A stretch of DNA of 10,570 bases from Bacillota bacterium (GTDB lineage: Bacteria; Bacillota; Clostridia; Lachnospirales; Lachnospiraceae), in assembly GCA_023415655.1 (NCBI GenBank), contig JAEZKD010000296.1, positions 1 to 10,570 of the forward strand, in the 5' to 3' direction. Below the pieces are notes generated by a model. That model searched no databases and was not told the origin of the DNA. It was given only the letters and a program-made list of their open reading frames with translations. Both the position numbers and the translations under genes were made by a program. Below, in pieces: positions 1 to 5,929 of the stretch (position 1 is the stretch's first letter; each line of letters starts with the position of its first letter).

Positions 1-53
1 CCATCGATGAGGAAGTAGCAAAGCATCTGAATACGATTTTAAAAGATAAATAA
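1..53 (+). CDS. C-terminal end of an unidentified upstream gene
   Basis: Reading from base 3, the frame stays open and ends at a TAA at 51-53. It gives a lysine-rich hydrophilic tail ending AKHLNTILKDK. Only about 16 residues are visible, so no family can be assigned. The hairpin directly downstream fits the end of a transcription unit, which is the main reason to believe this frame. Confidence 0.5.
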   Translation, partial: IDEEVAKHLNTILKDK

Positions 54-64
54 AGATTGAAGTA

Positions 65-98
65 AAAGAAAGAGTTTCGATAGCGAAACTCTTTCTTT
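65..98 (+). terminator. Perfect 15-bp hairpin after the upstream gene
   Basis: Bases 65-79 and 84-98 are perfectly complementary around a 4-base ATAG loop. The 3' arm ends CTCTTTCTTT, so it is U-rich but has no separate run of T after the stem. The A-rich 5' arm means the structure could also serve transcription from the other side. It lies 11 bases after the upstream stop codon. It is most likely a Rho-independent terminator separating that gene from the esterase lipoprotein. Confidence 0.7.
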
Positions 99-204
99 CA
101 GGATAGAAAACTTTGATCTTACTGAAAGAGTAGGGATTAGGAGGTACACAAAGGAAATATATTAGTGTAGGACAAGGTGTACTATAAAAATGGAGGATTA
201 GCTT

Positions 205-1509
205 ATGGAAAAATGGAAAAAGATGATGGTAATCTCTTTTGCTGTAATGTTATCATTGTCCGGATGTTCAACGAAGGAAACGGTCAGTGAGAATAACACA
301 GATGTTAGTAAGCTTACAATCGCCCCTGAGGTATCAGAGGATTTTGAAAGTGAAGTAGGGCAAGAACAATCAACGATGGTAGAAGCCTTGAGTAACTATG
401 TTAGTAGTGATGAGTTAGCATTAGCAGATTATTGGGGGTTAAGTAAGGAAGAGAGTCTGGCTAGGGTTATGAAGAAAGCAAGGGCTGGGGAGAAGGTTAC
501 GATTGTCGTGCTTGGTGGATCAATTACACAGGGGACGATTTCATCAGGGAGTGATGATACAAAGCTTGAGAATAAGACCTCTTATGCGGATATTTTTTTT
601 GATTGGTGGGAGAAAACCTTTCCTGAGGTAGAGTTTGAATTCTTTAATGCAGGAATCGGTGCAACGGATTCGTATTTGGGGGTACATCGTGTACAAGCGG
701 ATGTACTTAATTATCATCCAGATTTAGTTCTCGTGGAATTTGCAGTGAATGATAGTACGACTTATTTTTATGAGAAATCCTATGATAATCTTCTGCGCAA
801 GATTTTGCTATCGAAAGATCAACCAGCAGTCATGTTATTATTCATGGGACAAACGAATGGTACATCAGCTCAAATGAATCAAAGCAAAATAGGATATCGT
901 TATTCTCTTCCTATGATTAGCTATATCAATGTTATCGAGCATATGATGGAACAAGGTACCTATACCAAAGAGGACCTTTCAGGAGATGAAGTTCATCCTT
1001 CGGCACTTGGACATGCTATTGCTGGTGAGGTCCTATGGAAATATCTAAATTCCGTGTATGCGATGGTGGATTCCTATGAGGAGCCAGAAGTTTTTAATGA
1101 GTCACCGGTAACGAAGGAATGTTATTTGGATGCCCAGATCTTAGATCGTTCAAACATTGAGCCGGATACTCTTGGTAGCTTTGTTCCTAGTAAGGTATTT
1201 GAGACCTTCCCAAATAACTGGACCTGCCAAGAGGGAGAGGGAGAAATTACATTTACTACAAACCTAAAGAATCTTGGTATTATGTACTATTATCAGACGG
1301 ATGGAAAGGGTGGCCAATTTGATGTCTTTGTAGATGATAAGAAGGTAGCAACACTGGATGCTGATTTTTCCAGAGGCTGGGGTAATTATGCTAAGTCAAT
1401 GGAATGTTACACTTCAGATGTATCTGCAGAACATAAAATCGTTATTAAAAAATCACCAGACTCTACTGGAGATGTCTTCACGATTCTTGGGCTGTTAGTT
1501 TCTTATTAG
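205..1509 (+). CDS. SGNH/GDSL-family esterase lipoprotein with C-terminal beta-rich domain
   Basis: Predicted secreted lipoprotein, probably a carbohydrate or acyl esterase/deacetylase on the outer face of the membrane. The N-terminus is a lipoprotein signal peptide with lipobox LSGC (lipidated Cys21), followed by a low-complexity acidic linker to about residue 70. The SGNH blocks are clear: GGSIT with nucleophile Ser106; NAGIG with Gly150/152; FAVND with Asn182; and GDEVHPS with Asp261 and His264. Residues about 300-434 form a second domain rich in predicted beta strands and aromatics (NNWTC, MYYYQTDG, SRGWGNY), plausibly a jelly-roll involved in carbohydrate binding. The ATG at 205 has GGAGG at 192-196. 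The gene stands alone: a hairpin lies upstream and no convincing terminator follows. SGNH fold and catalytic residues are seen directly. The substrate is unknown; plant polysaccharide acetyl groups or cell-wall glycans are inferences. Confidence 0.85.
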   Translation: MEKWKKMMVISFAVMLSLSGCSTKETVSENNTDVSKLTIAPEVSEDFESEVGQEQSTMVEALSNYVSSDELALADYWGLSKEESLARVMKKARAGEKVTIVVLGGSITQGTISSGSDDTKLENKTSYADIFFDWWEKTFPEVEFEFFNAGIGATDSYLGVHRVQADVLNYHPDLVLVEFAVNDSTTYFYEKSYDNLLRKILLSKDQPAVMLLFMGQTNGTSAQMNQSKIGYRYSLPMISYINVIEHMMEQGTYTKEDLSGDEVHPSALGHAIAGEVLWKYLNSVYAMVDSYEEPEVFNESPVTKECYLDAQILDRSNIEPDTLGSFVPSKVFETFPNNWTCQEGEGEITFTTNLKNLGIMYYYQTDGKGGQFDVFVDDKKVATLDADFSRGWGNYAKSMECYTSDVSAEHKIVIKKSPDSTGDVFTILGLLVSY

Positions 1510-1594
1510 GCTAAGAATAGGTGAAGGCATAAATAAATTATACATAAAATAATGGGAATACTAATAAGGTTTCTGAAAATTTGACGAAAGATAC

Positions 1595-1621
1595 TAATAT
1601 ATCTGTGAAATATGCCGATAT
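1595..1621 (+). promoter_or_regulatory. Sigma-D (flagellar sigma-28) promoter
   Basis: TAAT at 1595-1598, then exactly 15 bases, then GCCGATAT at 1614-1621. The known sigma-28/sigma-D consensus is TAAA-N15-GCCGATAA, and Bacillus sigma-D promoters often end CCGATAT. The expected start point is near 1628, about 33 bases before the first ATG and 15 before a strong Shine-Dalgarno sequence. A TTGACG at 1581-1586 lies upstream but has no good sigma-A -10 at 16-18 bases. The DNA between the esterase stop and this site (1510-1594) shows nothing else. Confidence 0.6.
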
Positions 1622-1642
1622 TCTTAATAAGATAATTAAGAT

Positions 1643-1973
1643 AGGAGGTGATTCACGGAAATGCATATGTACAGCTATTATATAAAGTGGAACCTATTCA
1701 TAAGACGCTTTGTCTCAACAATGGTGGAAAGAGAGGTGAAACGAATCATGGTCTCTGTGCCTATGTGGCACATGGATATGAGCGTAAAAAGAATACAAGC
1801 TTGGGAGTAAGTTCTAATCGATCCTACAAGTCAGGTTGCTATAATAAGTATGGCTATGAGGAGGAGCAAGATCATAACGTATATTTCCAGGTAAGAACAT
1901 AGATTACCATGATATTACTAATGACGAAACCAGTCTGTTTGATGTAACATTACTATATACTTTAATAGTCTAA
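1643..1973 (+). pseudogene. flgM: Probable frameshifted remnant of flgM (anti-sigma-28 factor)
   Basis: No single frame gives a recognisable protein, but pieces of an FlgM-like protein appear in order in different frames. The frame beginning at 1651 reads IHGNAYVQLLYKVEP, like the MRI..N..VQQLYK start of clostridial FlgM, with the start codon apparently lost. A frame one base later reads MVSVPMWHMDMSV near 1748-1786, where FlgM has VSxSxxAKDMxVAK. The first frame then gives VSSNRSYK, close to the VxDIRxDK motif. The shifted frame gives VAIISMAM, and the first frame returns with EEEQDHNV before a stop at 1900-1902; FlgM has VAxIKxAMExGxYxV here. A third frame stays open to 1973. An extended Shine-Dalgarno AGGAGGTGAT (1643-1652) and a sigma-D promoter sit correctly upstream, as expected for flgM. 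The family call rests on recall of the family pattern, not an alignment. Alternatives are a 49-residue orphan ORF (1661-1810) or a non-coding RNA. Confidence 0.45.
1939..1966 (+). promoter_or_regulatory. Possible sigma-A promoter of the hydrolase-like gene
   Basis: TTGATG (1939-1944) and TTTAAT (1961-1966) are separated by 16 bases. That is four and five matches to the -35 and -10 consensus. The start point would fall near 1973, about 22 bases before the chosen ATG. In AT-rich DNA such a match is only suggestive. It gives the gene its own transcript independent of the sigma-D promoter further upstream. Confidence 0.4.
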
Positions 1974-1994
1974 ATTAACAGAATGGAGGAGCTT

Positions 1995-2648
1995 ATGGAA
2001 CGCTATAAGGAAATTAAAATCTCTGAGGATCTGCAAGGACAAGTAGTATTAGACTACAAAAAAGACGTTACATACATATCAAACAATGGAGAAGAATTGC
2101 ATCTACAAATAATCATTCCTTCCGCTACCGATGAATCTGTTCAAAAAAAATATCCTTGTATCCTATATCTTATGTCCAAAGTGGAAGAGAAAAAAGATCT
2201 TGATCGCAGTATACCGAGATTGACTCAGTTAGCCAAGCGTGGTTATGTAATTGCCCTAATGGAAACACCAGAAGAACACAGCACATACCAAAAGCAGTTG
2301 GAGTCTTGTCAATTAGCAATTAAATACTTGGTTGAAAATGAATCTTCTTATCCAATTTCAACACAGAATTTGTTTATCTTAAGAGATGGGAATCAGGAAG
2401 AACAGTTGGATGAAACTATGATAAAGGATAAACTCTTAGTTCCAGAAAATCAGCATGATCATAAAATTCGTGCCATCATTTGTTTAGGTGGAAAAGATCA
2501 AATGAATGTATTAGAAAAAAAGATAGATTATGTAATTCCACCTGTTTTAATGTTATCAGCAGATTCTAACAAAGAAGATCATCCAGAATTCTGGACTGAG
2601 GAAGCCATAGATATCATGGAGGATTTTCTCAGTAGCTATATCGAATAA
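1995..2648 (+). CDS. Small alpha/beta-hydrolase-like protein lacking the catalytic serine
   Basis: A 217-residue cytoplasmic protein with no signal peptide or membrane segment. Its outline follows short esterases of the alpha/beta-hydrolase fold. An early strand pattern LHLQIIIPSA and YPCILYLM sits where the oxyanion HGG strand would be. LAKRGYVIALMET resembles the usual LAxRGYVVxxxxYR. QLAIKYLVEN resembles the helix before the nucleophile. IRAIICLGG and PPVLMLSAD resemble later core strands. The nucleophile elbow GxSxG should fall in LFILRDGNQEE (residues 126-136), but no Ser is there and the HGG motif is also absent, so catalysis of the normal kind looks lost. ATG 1995 is preferred over the in-frame ATG at 1983 because GGAGG (1985-1989) lies 5 bases before 1995 and overlaps the earlier ATG. 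A terminator follows. Function unknown; the fold assignment is moderate-confidence inference. Confidence 0.7.
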   Translation: MERYKEIKISEDLQGQVVLDYKKDVTYISNNGEELHLQIIIPSATDESVQKKYPCILYLMSKVEEKKDLDRSIPRLTQLAKRGYVIALMETPEEHSTYQKQLESCQLAIKYLVENESSYPISTQNLFILRDGNQEEQLDETMIKDKLLVPENQHDHKIRAIICLGGKDQMNVLEKKIDYVIPPVLMLSADSNKEDHPEFWTEEAIDIMEDFLSSYIE

Positions 2649-2659
2649 TGGTACCATAG

Positions 2660-2688
2660 GGACTGTCGCATCTGAGACAGTCCTTTTT
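2660..2688 (+). terminator. Rho-independent terminator after the hydrolase-like gene
   Basis: GGACTGTC (2660-2667) pairs perfectly with GACAGTCC (2676-2683) around an 8-base loop and is followed by TTTTT (2684-2688). It starts 11 bases after the stop codon. Its 3' end overlaps the beginning of the next, larger hairpin by three bases. Confidence 0.85.
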
Positions 2689-2726
2689 AATTCATAGAAA
2701 CTGTGTTTCCTATGAATTAAAAAGGA
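2681..2726. repeat. 46-base near-perfect inverted repeat (hairpin)
   Basis: The 17 bases 2681-2697 (TCCTTTTTAATTCATAG) are the exact reverse complement of 2710-2726. Inside them, GAAAC and GTTTC extend the pairing across one unpaired C to a 3-base TGT loop, so almost all 46 bases pair. The arms begin with the T-run of the preceding terminator, so the mirror-image A-run at the far end would give a matching T-run to transcripts from the other strand. It could be a bidirectional terminator, or the edge of a small repetitive element. Confidence 0.8.
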
Positions 2727-2864
2727 CCTAAAAAACAGGGCAACAATGCATACTCGGGGGATACCCCCCTCTGCGCGGGAACAAAGTGTGCTATGAGAGA
2801 TTTTAATCGTGAGAGTGTGCAAAGCACACTTTGTTCTTTTTAGGAATCGGTTACACACTTTGTT
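2727..2864. repeat. Nested inverted-repeat element with competing stems
   Basis: Bases 2779-2792 (GAACAAAGTGTGCT) pair perfectly with 2823-2836, followed by TTTTT at 2837-2841. CCTAAAAA (2727-2734) pairs with TTTTTAGG (2837-2844), closing the whole block. On the left side the two stems are separated by a GC-rich patch holding the small hairpin GGGGGATACCCCC (2756-2768), giving a three-way-junction shape. A second copy of the right arm, CACACTTTGTT, occurs at 2854-2864 and could pair with 2780-2790 instead. AGTGTGC at 2813-2819 can pair with 2824-2830. Together these fit a terminator with alternative folds, a structured RNA, or a dispersed palindromic element. No protein-coding frame is convincing here. 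The structure is seen directly; the role is unknown. Confidence 0.65.
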
Positions 2865-2886
2865 ATTTGATTTCATTGAATTGCTG

Positions 2887-2915
2887 TTGCACTTGGAAAT
2901 AATAAATTATATAAT
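2887..2915 (+). promoter_or_regulatory. Consensus sigma-A promoter of the receptor operon
   Basis: TTGCAC (2887-2892), a 17-base spacer, then TATAAT (2910-2915). The -10 is perfect and the -35 has five of six consensus bases. Transcription would start near 2922, giving a leader of about 32 bases to the ATG at 2954. It lies just after the structured repeat block, so the receptor operon starts a new transcript. Confidence 0.8.
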
Positions 2916-2953
2916 AAGCCTAACATGTCGACGTATTAGCGGAGGGGCATACG

Positions 2954-4606
2954 ATGCAGATAAAAAGGCTAAGTCAGTGGTATTTAATCATCTCAGCAAT
3001 CATTGTTGGGTTTATTTTATATGTCTCATTCACATTTCACAATACAGAACAGGATTGTTACCAATGGAATAAGATTGTAAAATTGAATGATGGATGGTTG
3101 TACGAAGATCAAGTTGGGAATCAAACCATAGTTGATTTACCAACTACTAAGATGTCAAAAGCAAATGTAACCTATAAATTGACGAATACATTACCACCAG
3201 TTGTATGTGATGGGAGTGTATTGAGTTTTAAAAGTGATCATTTACTGTTAAATGTATATATTCAGGACCAATTAATATATTCTCTACAGATAGATCAGCA
3301 TAGTACCATAGGCAAATCTCCTGGTCTTTCTTATGTGTTCGTACCGTTGAAGAGCGATATGGGTGGGAAGACAATCAGAATTGAGTATACACCCGTTTAT
3401 GCTGACTCAAATCTTAAATTCAGTAGCATACAACTTGGAGATAAAAGTACCATTCTAACAGGCATTCTACGTCAGAATCTGTTTGCAATCTTAATCTGTG
3501 CATTGAGTTTTTGCCTTGGATTGATCTTTATTGTGACCTACTTCATTAAACGAAAAACATATGAATTGAGCAAAAGTTTGATGTATTTAGGTGTGTTTGC
3601 CATCCCGCTATCAATCTGGTCACTGTCGGAAACACAAACCTTACAGTTCTTCTTTTCAAATGTTTATGCATTGCAATTTGTTCCATATTTATCACTTGCG
3701 CTATGTCCATTGCCATTTTTTTTGTATTACATCGAACGTTATCATATTAAGCCATCAAGGCTTGTATCATTGATTGGTTGTATCTGTTGTTTTAGTACCT
3801 TTGGATTTTTAGTATTTCAAGCCTTTGGTATTATGGATCTTCCAGAGGCACTGTTTCTGATCCATATTTCAATCGCACTGGTACTTTCTTATACCTTGAT
3901 TGATTCAATGTATCATTATCGAAGATATCGTATACGTGTAGGTAAATTTTTCTCTCTATCCTCAATTAGCATGGTTTTTATGTTGATTTGTACGATCATT
4001 GATTTGATACGATATTACGTATCGTATGAAGGAGATTATGCAAAATATGTTCGGATTGGGTTTTTCCTTTATCTTGGATGTACAGGCCTGGGTACCATTT
4101 TTAGATCTGTTCAAATAGATCGAGAAAATAAGGAATTAGAGCTATTGGCATATGCAGATGCTGTGACTGGTGTTTTGAATGAAGCTGCATTTGCAAGAGA
4201 TATCAAAGAATTCGAAGAGAGTCATCAATTTAGCTTCGTTATTATTGAGGTGATAAAGCTAGATGAGGTTATGCATAGATATGGAACTCAAATTAAAGAT
4301 GAGTTATTATTTAGTGTTGCTAGAATCCTAGGAAAAGTGTTTCATGGGAGTGAGAAGATATATCGTATCTCAGAAACTATGTTTATTCTGACACTTCCAA
4401 ATTATGATGAGATGATATATGCTAGTAGCATGAGTGCAGTGGAGAAACGAGTACATAATTCCAATAAGAGCCGTGGTGTAAAGATTGAACTGAAACATAC
4501 GTATGCAGTTTACAATCGGGAAAGCGGAATAGGTATAAAGAATCTATTAGAGGATATGGGAATTTCTTTGAGGAATATGAAAAATAACGGAATGAACCAA
4601 GCTTAG
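2954..4606 (+). CDS. Membrane receptor with seven-helix region and degenerate GGDEF domain
   Basis: A 550-residue signalling protein. TM1 spans about residues 9-28. A roughly 145-residue extracytoplasmic beta-rich domain follows (about 29-174). A block of about seven hydrophobic helices runs from Asn175 to about 386, then comes a C-terminal GGDEF-type domain. This is the layout of 7TMR-DISM-like sensors. The GGDEF fold is recognisable from LAYADAVTGVLNEAAF (residues 398-413, usual DxLTGLxNRRxF) and the terminal NMKNNGMNQA (usual AKxxGRNR). The signature itself reads SETM at residues 473-476 (YRISETMF, usual RYGGDEF), so the substrate and metal residues are missing and diguanylate cyclase activity is not expected. 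It may bind a nucleotide or partner protein as a sensor output. GGAGGGG (2941-2947) precedes ATG 2954. The TPR lipoprotein gene follows after 22 bases, implying co-transcription. Confidence 0.85.
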   Translation: MQIKRLSQWYLIISAIIVGFILYVSFTFHNTEQDCYQWNKIVKLNDGWLYEDQVGNQTIVDLPTTKMSKANVTYKLTNTLPPVVCDGSVLSFKSDHLLLNVYIQDQLIYSLQIDQHSTIGKSPGLSYVFVPLKSDMGGKTIRIEYTPVYADSNLKFSSIQLGDKSTILTGILRQNLFAILICALSFCLGLIFIVTYFIKRKTYELSKSLMYLGVFAIPLSIWSLSETQTLQFFFSNVYALQFVPYLSLALCPLPFFLYYIERYHIKPSRLVSLIGCICCFSTFGFLVFQAFGIMDLPEALFLIHISIALVLSYTLIDSMYHYRRYRIRVGKFFSLSSISMVFMLICTIIDLIRYYVSYEGDYAKYVRIGFFLYLGCTGLGTIFRSVQIDRENKELELLAYADAVTGVLNEAAFARDIKEFEESHQFSFVIIEVIKLDEVMHRYGTQIKDELLFSVARILGKVFHGSEKIYRISETMFILTLPNYDEMIYASSMSAVEKRVHNSNKSRGVKIELKHTYAVYNRESGIGIKNLLEDMGISLRNMKNNGMNQA

Positions 4607-4628
4607 AAGCAAAAGTGAAGGAGTTTTC

Positions 4629-5867
4629 ATGAAAGTAAAGTATAAAGTATTAACAGTTGCAATGTGTATTGGAATGACAATGAGTGGTTGTAGTCTAAAT
4701 AGTGCAAATCGCAGTTATAATAAAGCAGTAAGTGCCTATGAAGAGAGTGATTTTGGGATAGCAAAATCGTATTTTGAAAAAGCAATTGATAAAAATCCAG
4801 ATAAAGCAGAATATCATCTGGATTATGGATTTACGCTACTTGCCTTAAAAGACTATGTCAAAGCAAGAGAGCAGTTTGCCTATGTGATTATGGATAAGGA
4901 TATTCCTATGGTAAAGGAGAATAATAAGAAAGCATACCGCGGAATTGGTATCACTTATCTGTCGGAAGCTAATTTTGAAGATGCGATTACCTATTTTGAC
5001 TTTTCATTGCAGGCTGGTGAGGATACATCCATTGACATAGATGTTATGTTTTATAAAGCAAGTGCACTTGAGCAATTAGGTAAATTGCAAGAAGCGGTTG
5101 AACTTTATTCTAAGATACTAGAAATGAGATCAGAGGATGCGTCTATCTATAATGCGAGAGCCAATTTGTATCGTTTGTTGGGAGAATATGATTTAAGCAT
5201 AGCTGACTATGATAAAGCAATTGAGTTATCACCCGATGTATTTAATTTTTATGTGGGTAAGTTCGCAACATTAAAGGAATATGGAAAGAATGTAGAAGCA
5301 ATTGCAGTGCTCGAACAAGCTGCTCATCTTAAAGTAACAACCGACCAGGATAAGTATGAATTAGCAAAGGTTCATTTTTATCAAGGGAATTATGAAGTGG
5401 CAATGAATGAATTTGCATTAAGCAAGGAAGCTGGATTTACGAGTGCTGATTACTTTATCGGTGAAATTTATCTAAGTAATAAAGATTATGCCAATGCGGT
5501 AAAGTGTTTTAAAGAGTATGTTGCGAATGGGAATATAGTTTTTGCAAAATTATATAATCAGATGATGACTTGCTTTTTACAGTTAGAAGATTATGAGATG
5601 GCGAAGGACTGTTTGGACAAAGCTAAGAAGCTAACTGATATATCGATTCAGGATCAACTTCTAAAAAATGAGATTATATATCTAGAGCATGTAGGTAAGT
5701 TCCAAGAAGCTTTAACAAAAATGGAAGCATACTTAAAGAAGTATCCAGAAGATGAGCATGCCTTAAAGGATTATTATTTTTTAATAACTCGAGTGCAGGT
5801 ACCATCAATTCCAGGTTCTGAAGTAGATGGAGGTGTTTTAGGAGAAACTTCGGTAGAGAAGCCATAA
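4629..5867 (+). CDS. TPR-repeat lipoprotein
   Basis: A 412-residue protein anchored outside the membrane by a lipoprotein signal peptide (lipobox MSGC, lipidated Cys21). From about residue 28 to 395 it is almost entirely made of about ten tetratricopeptide repeats. Typical units contain YxxAxxxYEESDFGIAxxYFEKAI, ARANLYRLLGEYDLSI and AKVHFYQGNYEVAM, with conserved Gly/Ala and Tyr/Phe positions. TPR stacks bind proteins or peptides rather than catalyse reactions. The C-terminal 20 or so residues (VPSIPGSEVDGGVLGE) are Gly/Pro-rich and probably disordered. AAGGAG (4618-4623) precedes the ATG by 5 bases. The gene lies 22 bases after the receptor and shares its promoter, so the lipoprotein may interact with the receptor's extracytoplasmic domain; that link is inference. 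No specific named family is recognised. Confidence 0.85.
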   Translation: MKVKYKVLTVAMCIGMTMSGCSLNSANRSYNKAVSAYEESDFGIAKSYFEKAIDKNPDKAEYHLDYGFTLLALKDYVKAREQFAYVIMDKDIPMVKENNKKAYRGIGITYLSEANFEDAITYFDFSLQAGEDTSIDIDVMFYKASALEQLGKLQEAVELYSKILEMRSEDASIYNARANLYRLLGEYDLSIADYDKAIELSPDVFNFYVGKFATLKEYGKNVEAIAVLEQAAHLKVTTDQDKYELAKVHFYQGNYEVAMNEFALSKEAGFTSADYFIGEIYLSNKDYANAVKCFKEYVANGNIVFAKLYNQMMTCFLQLEDYEMAKDCLDKAKKLTDISIQDQLLKNEIIYLEHVGKFQEALTKMEAYLKKYPEDEHALKDYYFLITRVQVPSIPGSEVDGGVLGETSVEKP

Positions 5868-5929
5868 GAAATCAAACTTTTGAGAGGCATCCTTGTTTTG
5901 CGGATAGGATTAAGATAAAGGAGAATGAA

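Noticed and set aside
1661..1810. A 49-codon ORF starting with ATG just after the strong Shine-Dalgarno sequence.
   Set aside because: Placement is attractive, but the product is Met/Arg-rich with unusual composition and resembles no family. The neighbouring frame gives better FlgM-like text. It is kept only as an alternative under the pseudogene.
1643..1900. A possible cyclic di-GMP (GEMM) or other riboswitch in the long gap before the hydrolase-like gene.
   Set aside because: I looked for the conserved GEMM core and tetraloop segments and did not find them. The local hairpin TGTGCC/GGCACA (1756-1772) is too small to support a call.
2556..2876. A minus-strand open frame of about 106 codons across the end of the hydrolase-like gene and the hairpin region.
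   Set aside because: It runs through the terminator and inverted repeats, lacks a good ribosome site, and its composition looks like read-through of palindromic DNA.
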